From an uncultured Treponema sp. (GTDB lineage: Bacteria > Spirochaetota > Spirochaetia > Treponematales > Treponemataceae), in assembly GCA_949300145.1 (NCBI GenBank), contig CASGDA010000011.1:30537-94536 (forward strand): 64,000 nucleotides of DNA, read 5' to 3'. Shown here in pieces: positions 35,966 through 46,100 of this stretch. The notes under the pieces were generated by a model. That model had not been told where the DNA came from. It worked only from the letters and a program-made list of their open reading frames with translations, and made no database searches. Every line of letters begins with the position of its first letter. Within the stretch, counting starts at the first letter, position 1. The position numbers and the translations under genes were made by a program.

Positions 35966-35994
35966 TTGCACAAAAACCGAAAACCATGTATGCT
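35966..35994 (+). promoter_or_regulatory. Leaderless-type promoter of U32 peptidase gene
   Basis: -35 TTGCAC (35966-35971), 17-bp spacer, -10 TATGCT (35989-35994), 6 nt to ATG 36001. An upstream in-frame ATG at 35986 lies inside the promoter. Confidence 0.65.
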
Positions 35995-36000
35995 GTGTGT

Positions 36001-38352
36001 ATGGCAGAATTACTTGCACCGGCTGGAAATCCGGAAACACTGGACGCCGCGATAGGAGAAGGAGCGGATGCGGTTTACCTCGGACTGCGCAGTTTCAACG
36101 CGCGGATGAGGTCTTCAAATTTTTCCTGGTCCCAGTTTGAAGCGGCTGTCGAGGCGCTTCACAAACGCAACAAGAAAATATTCGTAACCGTAAACACTGT
36201 AATCGAAGAAAGCGAACTTGAAAGGATGTACAGATTCCTTTCCTATCTCAATAAAATCGGACCGGACGCCCTCATCGTGCAGGACTTCGGTGTAATGTCA
36301 ATGGCCCACACATATTTCCCATCACTGCGTATACACGCCTCAACACAAATGAACGCGTCTTCCGCAAGGGCTGTGAATATGCTCAGCCGTGCGGGGGTAT
36401 CACGTGTCGTACTTTCAAGGGAACTCGGACTGGAAGAAATACAAGCGGTAAAAGCCGCCACTTCCTGCGAGCTTGAAGTTTTTGTGCACGGAGCCTTATG
36501 CGTAAGCGCATCCGGGCTCTGCCTGTTTTCAAGTTACCTAGGAGGAAAGTCTGCGAACAGGGGTATGTGCGCACAGGCGTGCCGCCGCCTGTATTACGCC
36601 GAAAGCGGAAACGGAATCCGCCAGGGATACTTTTTCTCACCCCACGATTTGCAGCTTGTGGACAGAATCCCTGACTTGATACAAGCCGGGGTTCACTCCT
36701 TCAAAATCGAAGGAAGAATGAAAAGCGCCGAATATGTCGGAACCGTGGTATCGGCGTACCGCTACATGATTGACAACTGGGAGAAGGACCGGAAAACGGC
36801 TGTGGAAACCGCCAAAAGGATTCTGGCAAACGATTTCGCCAGGGCTAAAACCCACTACTGGTACGACTCCCGGAAAGCGGAGAACGTGCTTAACCCTGAC
36901 CAGCCGGGAGGAACCGGCATTTACCTTGGGGCAATAACACACACAAAAGGCGGTACGGGAAAAGCCGGGGAAAAGCTTGTTTTTGCGGCATTGAGCGGAG
37001 GACGCTACGACCCGGAAACAGGGGATTCCATCAGGCTGCATAAAAAAAACGACGAGATGCGTGAAAGCTGGAAAATCAAAAACACCAGGAAAGAAGACAA
37101 CCGCCTCTGGATAGATATCCCGGAAGGATTCTCAACAGGGGATAAAGTTTATCTTCTGCAGACGAAAAACATGTCAAAATATTATCCCCGGATTCTTCCC
37201 AACAGCCTTTCAAAATACAGGTCACAGCCGGGGGACGAAAAACTTCCGCCGCCGGACTTTCCTGAAAAGACAGCGCAGGATACGGGCCAAAAACAATCAG
37301 CCGGAAAAAAGAAGGGGAAACAGGCGGAAGCGTTCCCGGAAGGAATCTACGTGCAGGTTTCTTCGGCTTCAGACTTTTACCAATCCCTGTTATGCAAGCC
37401 CGTGCGGATTATAATCGAACTGAATGAAAACACCCTGCCGTTTTTATTAAAGGCGGGAAAGGATCAGGGTAAAGCCTCTTCCGGCGGAGCGGACGGGAAA
37501 CCCGCAATGCCCGTTTCAAGAAAAACATGCATAATATCCCTGCCCCCCTTCCTTCCCCAGGAAAGGGAACAGGAAACGGAAGAGGCCCTCACAAAACTTG
37601 CGGATGCAGGCTACACAAATTTCATAGCGAACAACATCGCCCACCTTGGAATTCTGCGTTCCATAATGCAGGCGAAAAAAACAGGAGCGGATTCATCCCG
37701 CGGGGGAAGCCTGTCCATAGCGGCCGGGCCGTACCTTTATACGTTCAACAGCAGGGCTGCGGCCTGGCTGTGGAAACAGAGGGTCAGCGCCTTTATTTCC
37801 CCTTACGAAAATTCCCGGAAAAACCTGGAGGCTGTTTTCCCGAAACAGGAACGGCGGCTTGTCATCCTTCCGGTATTCGCATACCCGGCTCTTTTCAGGA
37901 TGCGCTTTGATTTGCCTGAAGACTATGACTTCACCTGGTTTTACAATAAGCGGGAGGAAAATTTCCGCGCCGTCCAGACAAAACCCGGCTCGGTGGTTGT
38001 ACCGGCGGTTCCCTATTCAATCGCCGACAAGAAAACGCTTTTGACAAAACTCGGCTTCACACGGCTTCTGTTTGATTTTACAAACGCCCTGTCATCACGG
38101 AAAGAATTCCGGGTCGTGATGGATTCTTACCATAAGGAACTTCCACTTCAGGATATTTCACGGTTTAACTGGAAAGACGGCTTCTATGATCCAGACAAGA
38201 TTGAAGAGCTGAAACAACTGAGCGCCGCGCAAAAGGATCGGGAAACCGCCGGACAGGCGAAACGTCAGGGGACAGCCAGCAAAACGGGACAAAAGGACAA
38301 AGCCCAATCCGGGAAACATCAGCGGAGCCATTCACATAAAAGAGGCCGGTAA
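36001..38352 (+). CDS. U32-family peptidase (collagenase-like / RlhA-like)
   Basis: 783 residues from ATG 36001, giving the family's usual start MAELLAPAGNPE. The U32 core follows: GADAVYLGLRSFNAR, ASTQMNASS, LEVFVHGALC, and the cysteine cluster GMCAQACRRLYY, then HSFKIEGRMKS. U32 proteins include E. coli RlhA (23S rRNA C2501 hydroxylation) and collagenase-like enzymes; which applies is not clear. The region after about residue 420 has a Lys/Gly-rich linker and a second conserved domain. The last 40 residues are strongly basic (KHQRSHSHKRGR), suggesting RNA contact. It overlaps the convergent CPBP gene by 21 bp. Confidence 0.88.
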   Translation: MAELLAPAGNPETLDAAIGEGADAVYLGLRSFNARMRSSNFSWSQFEAAVEALHKRNKKIFVTVNTVIEESELERMYRFLSYLNKIGPDALIVQDFGVMSMAHTYFPSLRIHASTQMNASSARAVNMLSRAGVSRVVLSRELGLEEIQAVKAATSCELEVFVHGALCVSASGLCLFSSYLGGKSANRGMCAQACRRLYYAESGNGIRQGYFFSPHDLQLVDRIPDLIQAGVHSFKIEGRMKSAEYVGTVVSAYRYMIDNWEKDRKTAVETAKRILANDFARAKTHYWYDSRKAENVLNPDQPGGTGIYLGAITHTKGGTGKAGEKLVFAALSGGRYDPETGDSIRLHKKNDEMRESWKIKNTRKEDNRLWIDIPEGFSTGDKVYLLQTKNMSKYYPRILPNSLSKYRSQPGDEKLPPPDFPEKTAQDTGQKQSAGKKKGKQAEAFPEGIYVQVSSASDFYQSLLCKPVRIIIELNENTLPFLLKAGKDQGKASSGGADGKPAMPVSRKTCIISLPPFLPQEREQETEEALTKLADAGYTNFIANNIAHLGILRSIMQAKKTGADSSRGGSLSIAAGPYLYTFNSRAAAWLWKQRVSAFISPYENSRKNLEAVFPKQERRLVILPVFAYPALFRMRFDLPEDYDFTWFYNKREENFRAVQTKPGSVVVPAVPYSIADKKTLLTKLGFTRLLFDFTNALSSRKEFRVVMDSYHKELPLQDISRFNWKDGFYDPDKIEELKQLSAAQKDRETAGQAKRQGTASKTGQKDKAQSGKHQRSHSHKRGR

Positions 38353-39234
38353 AAGTTTATCCTGTTTTTTTTCCCGGCGCTTCATCTCCCGCTTTATCAA
38401 ATAAAAACCGCCGAACATAAACGCCGCGCCGACAGTAAAAGAATAAGTGGCAAAGCTCAAAAAAGCGACCGGGGAAAAGCGGAACAAACCCTGCATATCG
38501 GGAAGCCCGTGCGCTACGGAAGAAAAACCCGCGTTTATTTCTTTCGGAGCGGAATCAAACACAAAAGATCCCAACAAAAACCATACGGGCACAACCGCCG
38601 CAAAATTGTTGAAAAAATGCATGATTGAGGGAAGAACAAGGGAGCCCGTAATATACCCCACATATGAAATCGTAATTCCGGAACAAAGTACGGAGAGGAA
38701 CCGGACGGGATCCATATGAATAACAGCGAACATAAAGCCGCACAAGCCTACGGCAATCATGGACGCAAATGGTTCCCCGCAGGAAATGTTTTTTCTTAAT
38801 CCACGCAGAATAAAGCCCCGGAAAAAAACTTCCTCGCATACAGCAGGAAGCACCGCGACAACAAAAATTATGACAGGCAAAGGATATGAGACAATCATTT
38901 CCTCCAAACCAACGAGAGAATGCGAAGCGAAATCTTCCAGCAGAAAAGACGATACCATCGTTAAAAACAGCGAGAAAATCGCAGAGCCGGTCATTGCAAG
39001 AAGAGAAGCACCAGCAAGTTTCACGGAAAAAACACCCGGCGCAGCGAATTCCGAAAAAGGAATATTTCTTGCAAGGCTGTACGCAAACGGCATGATACCT
39101 ATGCAAATCATAAACAGGGTCTGGGACAATAACCCGCCGGGTGAATCGGGGACGCCGGAAAAGATAAAATCAGCGGAAAACATAAAACCGGCGAGAAGAA
39201 AAAAAATGAGCGCGACATCCGCTTTTTTTATCAT
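38332..39234 (-). CDS. CPBP-family intramembrane metalloprotease
   Basis: 300 residues, about eight hydrophobic segments. The Rce1/CPBP motifs are present: CEEVFFRGFILRG (paired Glu and Arg), FAVIHMDP (His), and MHFFNN (His/Asn). A membrane-embedded protease by family; substrate unknown. Third gene of a leftward unit after the AI-2E-family permease and sirtuin genes (53-nt gap), but there is no functional link between them to cite. Its end overlaps the convergent U32 gene by 21 bp. Confidence 0.85.
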   Translation of the reverse strand: MIKKADVALIFFLLAGFMFSADFIFSGVPDSPGGLLSQTLFMICIGIMPFAYSLARNIPFSEFAAPGVFSVKLAGASLLAMTGSAIFSLFLTMVSSFLLEDFASHSLVGLEEMIVSYPLPVIIFVVAVLPAVCEEVFFRGFILRGLRKNISCGEPFASMIAVGLCGFMFAVIHMDPVRFLSVLCSGITISYVGYITGSLVLPSIMHFFNNFAAVVPVWFLLGSFVFDSAPKEINAGFSSVAHGLPDMQGLFRFSPVAFLSFATYSFTVGAAFMFGGFYLIKREMKRREKKQDKLLPASFM

Positions 39235-39287
39235 TACGAATTCCCTGAAAACAAATCCATGCGAATCAAAAACATGTCATCTGCACA

Positions 39288-40040
39288 TCATCTGAATATT
39301 TCTTCCAAAGCGTCAAACACAGTCCCAAGATCATCGAAGCGCATACAGGCGCCGGAATCTATCCGAGTCGGCTGGTCATTCACGATTACCACACGGCCGC
39401 CGGCCCGCAAAGTAAAATCAGGAAGGGCGGCGGCGGGATAAACGACAAGGGACGAGCCCAGGACAAGGAGCAAATCCGCGGAGGAAGCTTCCTTTTCAGC
39501 TTTCATCAAGGCGTCAGCAGGCAGGCTTTCGCCGAAAAAGGTTATACGGGGTTTAAGAACAGCGGTGCAGACGGTACAGCGTGGAAGGCCTCCTTTCCGG
39601 ACAATTCCGGCGGCCTCATCAAAATTCATCTTGAATCCGCACTTCGGACAGTAATGCACCAGAGGGGAACCGTGAACCTCAATGACATTCCGCGAACCCG
39701 CCTTTTGGTGGAGCAAATCTATGTTCTGGGTTATCACGGCTTTCACAAACCCTTTTTCTTCCAAAGCGGCGAGAACATTATGAACAACACAGGGCTGTTT
39801 TTCCTCCAGATTGTAAATAAAATCCTTCGCCAAAGAATAATAAACCGAAGGATCTTTGAAAAAGACGTCTATATCGAACATCTTTTCGGTATCCGCACCG
39901 CTTTGACGGTACAGCCCGTTTTTTCCGCGGAAATCCCTTATACCGGACAAAGTACTTACCCCGGCTCCGGTAAACACCACACAATGCTTTGACTGTCTGA
40001 TCAGTTCCGCGAGAGCTTTTATGCCATCAGCGAACGCCAT
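39288..40040 (-). CDS. cobB: NAD-dependent protein deacylase (sirtuin, CobB/Sir2)
   Basis: About 250 residues from ATG 40040; a GTG three codons upstream (40049) is an alternative. Sir2 motifs: [29 protein letters not shown], the catalytic His in EVHGSP, two zinc Cys pairs (CPKCG and CTVC), and [13 protein letters not shown]. It removes acyl groups from lysines using NAD+ in the cytoplasm. It starts 13-22 nt after the AI-2E-family permease gene, so they are probably cotranscribed. Confidence 0.93.
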   Translation of the reverse strand: MAFADGIKALAELIRQSKHCVVFTGAGVSTLSGIRDFRGKNGLYRQSGADTEKMFDIDVFFKDPSVYYSLAKDFIYNLEEKQPCVVHNVLAALEEKGFVKAVITQNIDLLHQKAGSRNVIEVHGSPLVHYCPKCGFKMNFDEAAGIVRKGGLPRCTVCTAVLKPRITFFGESLPADALMKAEKEASSADLLLVLGSSLVVYPAAALPDFTLRAGGRVVIVNDQPTRIDSGACMRFDDLGTVFDALEEIFR

Positions 40041-40061
40041 ACCTTCCACGCCCTTTATAAC

Positions 40062-41231
40062 CTACAAATCTTCCGTTCCACTATCACCGTCACCGGAATC
40101 TTCCCTGTGTTCAGGAGAAGAGCCGCCGCCTGAAAGACCATCTTCCAAAGCGCTGTCCCTGGATTCCGTGGTAACCATGCCAACAACAGTGAAAAACAAA
40201 ATGACGGCCATCGGTCCGAGGATGATGCCGTTGAATCCGAAGAAATTGATTCCTCCAAGGATGGAGAAAAAAATCAACAGCGGATGAATCTTGATTCTTT
40301 CTTTCAACAGGAAGGGCCGTATAAAATTATCCAGAAAACTGATGAACACAGCGCAAATCACCATAAATGCGACGGCAACCGCCGCTCCCCGGGTCGGGAA
40401 AAGCGACAGCCCTATGGGGAACCACACAATGGCACATCCGAACATCGGGATGAAGGAGCAGAAGAAAACCATCACGGAAAAAAGAAGGGAGCCGTTGATA
40501 TTAAATATTGAAAAAATTATAAAAGCGGAAAGAGCTTGATAAAAAGCCACAAGGAAAAGCCCCTGCACAAGATTGCCGAGAACATCCCGGAATTTACTCA
40601 TTAACAGGCGGGTCTGTTTGCTGTCGATGGGAACAGCCGTTATAAGCAGATTGGCGAGATACGGTCCGTCAACATAAAAAAAGTAAAGGGAAAAACACAA
40701 AAAACAGAGGGATACTAAAAAAGATGATACATTAAGGGCTATCCCCCTGGAAACGGAAATTATGGAATCAGCATATTGCCGCAACAAAGATATAAGCTGC
40801 TGCTTCAAGTCTATGGAGGATAAATCCAGAACGCCCATTGACAAATCACGGATAAAGTCAGAAATATCCCTTCCGGCTTCCGTCCCGCTGAAAAAATAAA
40901 TATTCGAATTTATAAAACCAATCAGATCGTTTACAAATGAGCTGACCTGCCCGGCCAAATTAACAACCAAAAAGCTGAATAAAAAAGCGACAATGACAAC
41001 AGTACCGACAGAAAACACCCCGGCTAAAAAATGCATTTTGAATTGATAGAATTTTTTCCCGGGATCAATTCTCTGCAGGATTTTTTTATAAAGAGGACGG
41101 AATAAAATATAAAATACAGCCGACCACAAAAGGACACTTGCATAAGGGAGGAAAATATTCCCCATGATGAAAATCATCAGGGCAAGAAGGGCGATAATGG
41201 AAACCGCTTGTACAGGAATTTTCTGATTCAT
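40062..41231 (-). CDS. AI-2E family transporter (putative permease)
   Basis: 389 residues from ATG 41231, matching the family length; a longer frame to 41342 would run through the promoter. About eight membrane segments in the PF01594 arrangement: FLPYASVLLWSAVFYILFRPLY near the start, LVQGLFLVAFYQAL, FIPMFGCAIVWFPIGL and GFNGIILGPMAVILF near the end. Family members include TqsA-like exporters and Na+/H+ antiporters; the substrate is unknown. The acidic serine-rich tail is cytoplasmic. First gene of a unit with the sirtuin and CPBP genes, divergent from azlC. Confidence 0.88.
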   Translation of the reverse strand: MNQKIPVQAVSIIALLALMIFIMGNIFLPYASVLLWSAVFYILFRPLYKKILQRIDPGKKFYQFKMHFLAGVFSVGTVVIVAFLFSFLVVNLAGQVSSFVNDLIGFINSNIYFFSGTEAGRDISDFIRDLSMGVLDLSSIDLKQQLISLLRQYADSIISVSRGIALNVSSFLVSLCFLCFSLYFFYVDGPYLANLLITAVPIDSKQTRLLMSKFRDVLGNLVQGLFLVAFYQALSAFIIFSIFNINGSLLFSVMVFFCSFIPMFGCAIVWFPIGLSLFPTRGAAVAVAFMVICAVFISFLDNFIRPFLLKERIKIHPLLIFFSILGGINFFGFNGIILGPMAVILFFTVVGMVTTESRDSALEDGLSGGGSSPEHREDSGDGDSGTEDL

Positions 41232-41237
41232 GTTTAC

Positions 41238-41266
41238 AGTGTAACTTATTTTCCACTGACAGGCAA
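41238..41266 (-). promoter_or_regulatory. Leaderless-type promoter of AI-2E permease gene
   Basis: Minus strand: -35 TTGCCT (41261-41266), 17-bp spacer, -10 TACACT (41238-41243), 6 nt to ATG 41231. Confidence 0.6.
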
Positions 41267-41285
41267 CTAAAACAAGGGCGTCTTC

Positions 41286-41314
41286 TTGATATTGTTCATC
41301 CGATACAACATACT
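41286..41314 (+). promoter_or_regulatory. Leaderless-type promoter of azlCD
   Basis: -35 TTGATA (41286-41291), 17-bp spacer, -10 CATACT (41309-41314), 7 nt to ATG 41322. Back-to-back with the AI-2E gene promoter. Confidence 0.5.
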
Positions 41315-41321
41315 TCCAGAC

Positions 41322-42050
41322 ATGAAAGAATATGTTTCGCAATCAACAGACGGGAAATACTTAAAAGCATTCAAAACCGCGTTCCCTTATACAATCCCCA
41401 TTCTTACCGGCTTTTGGTTTTTAGGATTAACCTACGGCATATATATGAATGCATCGGGATTCAGTTTCTGGTATCCGATGCTGATGAGCCTGACAATTTT
41501 TGCGGGCTCCGCTGAATTCGTGGCCGTCAATCTTCTTCTGGGGGCGTTTAATCCTCTGCAGGCCCTGGCAATAACCCTTATGCTGAATGCCCGGCACCTG
41601 TTTTACGGGATATCCATGCTGGACAAATACAACGGCACCGGCTGGAAAAAGCCGTACCTTATTTTCGGAATGTGCGATGAAAGTTTTTCCATCAATTACA
41701 CGGCGGATATTCCAAAAGACGTGGACAGGGGCGCATTCATGTTTTTTGTCACCCTCCTGAATCATCTCTATTGGTTTTCCGGCTCGACACTCGGAGGAAT
41801 ATTCGGGAGCCTTATCCCATTCAACCTGAAAGGAATTGACTTTGTGATGACAGCCATGTTCGTGGTGATTTTCATCGAACAATGGAAAAAAGACAAAACG
41901 CACACAAGCCATCTTCTGGGCCTCGGCCTTTCAGCGGCCTGTCTTGTCATTTTCGGGCCTGAAAACTTCGTCATCCCGTCGATGGCCGCGATACTTGCAG
42001 TGTTGTCAATTCTGAAAAGAGCCGGCGCAAAAAACGGAGGAAACCAATGA
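41322..42050 (+). CDS. azlC: Branched-chain amino acid exporter subunit AzlC
   Basis: 242 residues from ATG 41322. AzlC marks: [20 protein letters not shown], the [18 protein letters not shown] segment, [16 protein letters not shown] and MCDESFSI. It forms, with AzlD, an inner-membrane exporter of branched-chain amino acids. Its stop overlaps the azlD start by 4 bp (ATGA). An earlier in-frame ATG at 41286 falls inside the promoter. Confidence 0.92.
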   Translation: MKEYVSQSTDGKYLKAFKTAFPYTIPILTGFWFLGLTYGIYMNASGFSFWYPMLMSLTIFAGSAEFVAVNLLLGAFNPLQALAITLMLNARHLFYGISMLDKYNGTGWKKPYLIFGMCDESFSINYTADIPKDVDRGAFMFFVTLLNHLYWFSGSTLGGIFGSLIPFNLKGIDFVMTAMFVVIFIEQWKKDKTHTSHLLGLGLSAACLVIFGPENFVIPSMAAILAVLSILKRAGAKNGGNQ

Positions 42051-42376
42051 CCCTCAACCAGCAGATTATCACCATCCTCATGGTAATAGCAGGAACCGTT
42101 TTAACACGGTTTCTTCCCTTCATATTTTTCCCGCCGGGGAAACCGGTACCGGAGTGCATACGGTATCTGGGGAAAGTCCTTCCCGCCGCGGTTTTCGGGA
42201 TGCTGGTCATTTACTGCCTGAAAAACATAAATTTTTTCCAGGGGAACAGAGGTATACCGGAATTCATTTCGGTGGCGGTAGTTATATTCCTGCATTTATG
42301 GAAAAAGCAGATGCTTCTGTCCATAGCAGGCGGAACCATCACCTATATGCTGCTGGTGCAATACGTGTTCCCCTGA
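42047..42376 (+). CDS. azlD: Branched-chain amino acid exporter small subunit AzlD
   Basis: 109 residues, four hydrophobic segments, with the family start [21 protein letters not shown] and [19 protein letters not shown]. Translationally coupled to azlC through a 4-bp overlap. It converges with the cellobiose phosphorylase gene, whose stop is 4 nt away. Confidence 0.92.
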   Translation: MTLNQQIITILMVIAGTVLTRFLPFIFFPPGKPVPECIRYLGKVLPAAVFGMLVIYCLKNINFFQGNRGIPEFISVAVVIFLHLWKKQMLLSIAGGTITYMLLVQYVFP

Positions 42377-42380
42377 AATA

Positions 42381-44861
42381 TCAGCCGACAACGGCCTTGA
42401 CGTGAATGTCAGCGCCGGAAGCCGGACCGGATGACACCCGGACGAGTGTTCCGTCCACCGAAACGCCGGAAGTCTCCGCTGAAAGCACAACCTGTCCTTC
42501 AGGATTGTTATTCACAACGGAAACAACATATCGCCGGCCCCGCCACGTCCGTTCAATCACGGCGTTTTTTATGTGGGGAGGAAGCCGCGGCTCAATTCTC
42601 AAGCCGTCATATTCGGCGCGTATCCCGCATATATATTGGGAAAGAGCCACAAAATTCCATGCGGCGGTTCCCGTCAGCCAGCTGTTCTTCGCCTCCCCGT
42701 GCCTGGCGGCGGCTTTTCCGGCTATCATCTGGGCATAGACGTAGGGTTCCAGCCTGTGTATTTCGCTGATATCCTCTATAAACGCGGGGGCGATTTTTTT
42801 ATAATGCTCCCAAGCCCGGACGGGCCTGCCGGTGCAAATCTCACCGATAATAACCCAGGGATTGTTATGGCAGAATATCCCGGCGTTTTCTTTGTATCCG
42901 GGCGGATACGAAGATACCTCTCCCAATTCAATATGGTAATCCTTATAGGGCGGATCCAGAATCACAATACCGTATTTTGTATCCAGATATTTATAAACGC
43001 TGTCCAGGGCCTTCTGCGGATACCCCTTGTCAGCGCCGATTTGAGCCATCGTGCCGAAACCCTGTGTCTCGATGAAAATCCTGCCGTCCTCACATTCCTT
43101 TGACCCGATTTTGTTACCGAAATCATCGTAGGCGCGCAAAAACCATTCCCCGTCCCAACCGGCGGAACAGATTACGGCGGCCATTTTCTCCGCGGCCTGC
43201 TCCGCAAAGGAGGCCTCCTCATTATCACCGGCGATGCGGCACAGGGCGGCATAGTCAGGGGCGACATAGACAAAAAGCTGGGCTATCATAACGGATTCCG
43301 CCCTGTTGCCGTCCTTGTTTGTACAGGTCTGGAAAGAGTCGTTCGGGTCGGAGCTGAAACAATTCAAATTAAGGCAGTCATTCCAGTCAGCCCGCCCGAT
43401 AAGCGGAAGCCCGTGGGGTCCCGTGTGGCCGGTGATATAGCGGAAGGAACGTTTCAAATGCTCGAACAAAGAGGCGCGGTTGTTTTCATCATTATCGAAG
43501 GGAACCATCTCTTTCAGGAAATCCGTGTCCCCGGTTTCCCTTATGTAACGGCTTACGCCGAGGATGAGCCACAGCGGATCGTCATTGAAATTGGAACCGA
43601 TGTCCGCGTTCCCGCGTTTAGTCAGAGGCTGGAACTGGTGGTAAGCGCTCCCGTCCTCAAACTGGGTCGCAGCAACATCATAAAGCCGGGTGCGCAGCCT
43701 TTGCTGCGGAAGCTGGTGCACGACTCCGAGCATATCCTGGCTTGTGTCCCGGAAACCGATACCACGGCCGATTCCGCTTTCAAAATAAGAGGCGGAGCGG
43801 GCAAAATTGTAAGTCACGACACACTGGTATTGATTCCATACCGCCATACGGTCGAGTTTTTCATCCCCGGTTTTCAAGGTGAAATTTGAAAGAAGCTTGT
43901 TCCAGAAAGTTTTCAATTCATCGAAAACTTTCCGCACTTTTTCAGGGGAGTCAAACTTTTTTTGAAGGGCGACAGCTTTTTCCTTGTTTATGACACGCAT
44001 AGCCATATTTGTCTGCAAAAGACCGGGTTCCGGCTGCGCCGCCCATTTTTTGTCCTCATCGTTTTCCACAAACCCGAGGACAAAAATAAAGGTCCTGCTT
44101 TCCCCGGGATTCAAAGAAACATTCAGCCGGTGGCTTGCCACAGGAGACCATCCGTCCGCGATTGAATCCCCGCTTTTTCCTTTGACAACCGCATCGGGAG
44201 CGTCATACCCGTTGTATAAACCGAGGAAAGATTCCCTGTCCGTGTCAAATCCGTCAGGGTCGGCATTTACGGAATAAAAGGCGAAATGGTTCCGCCGCTC
44301 ACGGTATTCGGTTTTATGGTAGATTGTTCCGCCGCAAACCTCCACCTCGCCCGTTGAAAAATTACGCTGGAAATTCGTGGAATCATCCTGCGCATTGTAA
44401 AGACACCATTCCACGAAGGAAACAAGGGAAACCTCCTTTCCCGCACCGGAAACATTGGAGAGGGTTATCATCTGGACTTCCGCGTTTTCACCGTTCGGAA
44501 CCATGTAGAGGACTTCGGCTTTCAGACCTTTTTTTTCGGAGGCGATTTTTGTATAGCCGAACCCGTGGCGGCATTCATACTTATCCAGCTCCGTTTTCAC
44601 GGGTTTCCAGCCGGGATTCCATATGCAGTCTCCGTCCTTTATGTAAAAATAACGGCCATTCCCGTCCAGGGGGACATCATTATAGCGGTAGCGGGTAAGC
44701 CTTCTTAACCTGGCGTCCGTATAAAACGCATACCCTCCCGCTGTGTTTGAAATCAATGAAAAGAACTTCGTGTTCCCCAGATAGTTAATCCACGGATAGG
44801 GGGTTCGGGGCGTCTCAATGACATACTCCCTGTTCAAATCATCAAAATGGCCGAATTTCAT
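42381..44861 (-). CDS. Cellobiose phosphorylase (GH94)
   Basis: 826 residues, ATG 44861 with AAAGGAG at 5-nt spacing. The N-terminus matches cellobiose phosphorylases more than chitobiose phosphorylases: [19 protein letters not shown] and [14 protein letters not shown]. The catalytic Asp lies in [12 protein letters not shown] (about residue 480). It splits cellobiose with phosphate into glucose 1-phosphate and glucose in the cytoplasm, saving ATP. Downstream of nagB by 51 nt, in one operon. The pairing with an amino-sugar gene leaves room for a GlcNAc-containing substrate, but the sequence favours cellobiose. Confidence 0.9.
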   Translation of the reverse strand: MKFGHFDDLNREYVIETPRTPYPWINYLGNTKFFSLISNTAGGYAFYTDARLRRLTRYRYNDVPLDGNGRYFYIKDGDCIWNPGWKPVKTELDKYECRHGFGYTKIASEKKGLKAEVLYMVPNGENAEVQMITLSNVSGAGKEVSLVSFVEWCLYNAQDDSTNFQRNFSTGEVEVCGGTIYHKTEYRERRNHFAFYSVNADPDGFDTDRESFLGLYNGYDAPDAVVKGKSGDSIADGWSPVASHRLNVSLNPGESRTFIFVLGFVENDEDKKWAAQPEPGLLQTNMAMRVINKEKAVALQKKFDSPEKVRKVFDELKTFWNKLLSNFTLKTGDEKLDRMAVWNQYQCVVTYNFARSASYFESGIGRGIGFRDTSQDMLGVVHQLPQQRLRTRLYDVAATQFEDGSAYHQFQPLTKRGNADIGSNFNDDPLWLILGVSRYIRETGDTDFLKEMVPFDNDENNRASLFEHLKRSFRYITGHTGPHGLPLIGRADWNDCLNLNCFSSDPNDSFQTCTNKDGNRAESVMIAQLFVYVAPDYAALCRIAGDNEEASFAEQAAEKMAAVICSAGWDGEWFLRAYDDFGNKIGSKECEDGRIFIETQGFGTMAQIGADKGYPQKALDSVYKYLDTKYGIVILDPPYKDYHIELGEVSSYPPGYKENAGIFCHNNPWVIIGEICTGRPVRAWEHYKKIAPAFIEDISEIHRLEPYVYAQMIAGKAAARHGEAKNSWLTGTAAWNFVALSQYICGIRAEYDGLRIEPRLPPHIKNAVIERTWRGRRYVVSVVNNNPEGQVVLSAETSGVSVDGTLVRVSSGPASGADIHVKAVVG

Positions 44862-44912
44862 AGTCTCTCCTTTACCTTTATATATATATTTTTAAATCAC
44901 TTTGTCCGACCG

Positions 44913-45704
44913 TCACTTTGTCTGGTTTTCGATGTCGTTGAAATAACGGACCGTGCCTACCCGGAGCTCCTCCGTCGCATCCTCGTCACATACAATGACA
45001 GCCTTCGGATGAAGCTGAAGAACGCTCACCGTCCACATATGGTTGACGCTGCCCTCAATCGCATGTTTCAAAGCACGGGCTTTTGCATGACCTGTGGCGA
45101 GAATCATAACCTCTTCAGAATCGGTTATTGTGCCGATACCCACGGTCAGAGCCTGCGTCGGAACCTGGGAAACATCGCCGCCGAAAAACCTCGAATTTTG
45201 TATTATTGTATCCTGCGTGAGGGTTTTTACACGTGTCCGGGAGGAAAGGGAGGAACCCGGCTCATTAAAGGCGATGTGTCCGTCCGCCCCGACCCCGCCC
45301 AGGAACAGGTTTATTTTTCCGTATCCGGCGATTTTTTCCTCGTAACGCCGGCATTCCCCTTCCGGGTCCTTTGTCATTCCGTCCAGAATATTTATATTTT
45401 CAGATTTAATATCAATATGTGAAAAAAGATTGTCGTACATGAACCGGTGGTAACTCTGGGGATGCTTGGAATCAAGGGAAAGATATTCATCCATATTGAA
45501 GGTAACCACATTCCGGAAAGAAACTTTCCCTCCCTTGTGCAGGTTAATGAGCTCCTTATAAACACCCAGCGGAGTAGAACCGGTGGGAAGGCCGAGGACA
45601 AAGGGTCTGGAGGACGTGGGGTTAAATTCGTTTATCCTGCGGACAATAAGCTCCGCAGCCCACATCGCGCAAGCCGAATAATTTTCTCTGATGACAACAC
45701 GCAT
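44913..45704 (-). CDS. nagB: Glucosamine-6-phosphate deaminase NagB
   Basis: 263 residues from ATG 45704, with AAGGAG 6 nt upstream (two codons further up lies a second ATG). NagB motifs: [24 protein letters not shown] (catalytic Asp), [17 protein letters not shown] and [16 protein letters not shown]. It converts GlcN-6-P to fructose-6-P and ammonia. First gene of a two-gene operon with cellobiose phosphorylase. A leader of about 250 nt with hairpins precedes it, so expression is probably controlled after transcription starts. Confidence 0.95.
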   Translation of the reverse strand: MRVVIRENYSACAMWAAELIVRRINEFNPTSSRPFVLGLPTGSTPLGVYKELINLHKGGKVSFRNVVTFNMDEYLSLDSKHPQSYHRFMYDNLFSHIDIKSENINILDGMTKDPEGECRRYEEKIAGYGKINLFLGGVGADGHIAFNEPGSSLSSRTRVKTLTQDTIIQNSRFFGGDVSQVPTQALTVGIGTITDSEEVMILATGHAKARALKHAIEGSVNHMWTVSVLQLHPKAVIVCDEDATEELRVGTVRYFNDIENQTK

Positions 45705-45788
45705 AATCATCTCCTTGAAGTTGAAATTTTATTCTGTTCCGGCAGCCTTCATGTTTTCCACGGTTCCAGAAAACATGGAAAGCTTTCC

Positions 45789-45869
45789 TTTACACACTAA
45801 TTGTAATACCGGAAATGACAAAACGCGACACAAAAGCAAAAAAACATGCGGAAAACCATGCTTTCCGCA
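45789..45869 (-). CDS. Possible 26-residue leader peptide
   Basis: ATG 45869 follows AAGGAGAGGGCAAC, a good ribosome site, and encodes MRKAWFSACFFAFV... to a TAA at 45789: basic start then hydrophobic. The start codon lies inside the 5' arm of the terminator-type hairpin, so translation and termination would exclude each other. It could be a leader peptide, a small membrane peptide, or chance. Confidence 0.3.
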
Positions 45870-45872
45870 TGT
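45842..45872 (-). terminator. Terminator-type hairpin in nagB leader
   Basis: 12-bp perfect stem (AACATGCGGAAA with its complement) and 7-nt loop; on the minus strand it is followed by TTTT-GC-TTTT. It lies about 80 nt after the nagB promoter and 140 nt before nagB. It could alternatively end transcripts of the helicase-partner gene that stops at 46101. Confidence 0.6.
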
Positions 45873-45959
45873 TGCCCTCTCCTTTTTCCCGGTTTTCATA
45901 AATTAACACAGATTAAAAAATCCTGATTTTTAATTTATATCAAACCGAATTATAAAGTT

Positions 45960-45987
45960 ATTATAAGGCATTTTTTGTATAATGCAA
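45960..45987 (-). promoter_or_regulatory. Promoter of nagB operon
   Basis: Minus strand: -35 TTGCAT (45982-45987), 16-bp spacer, -10 TATAAT (45960-45965), with an A/T-rich upstream tract. A second TATAAT lies 11 nt downstream. Confidence 0.65.
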
Positions 45988-46100
45988 GCTTTTTTTAAGT
46001 ATTTTTTTTGTTTTTTAAAGATTTTCAGGATCCGGCTTTCAGAGGCAGGGTTAAAAAAAACACAAAAAAACAGGAGGAAAAAGAGGTGTGTAAAACTGAT

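Larger units (their letters stand above)
45705..45952 (-). promoter_or_regulatory. Structured leader of nagB operon (candidate attenuator or riboswitch)
   Basis: From the promoter at 45960-45987 to the nagB start the transcript would carry about 250 nt. It contains an A/T hairpin near 45907-45930, a terminator-type hairpin at 45842-45872, and a second hairpin at 45750-45777 (CATGTTTTC, 10-nt loop, GAAAACATG). A short reading frame with a ribosome site overlaps the first of these GC hairpins. No known riboswitch class is recognised. The 3' arm of the second hairpin could also pair with the end of the first (AAAACATG with CATGTTTT). Confidence 0.5.

Noticed and set aside
41286..41321. Longer N-terminus of AzlC
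   Set aside because: These codons lie inside a good promoter; AzlC family proteins begin near the chosen start.
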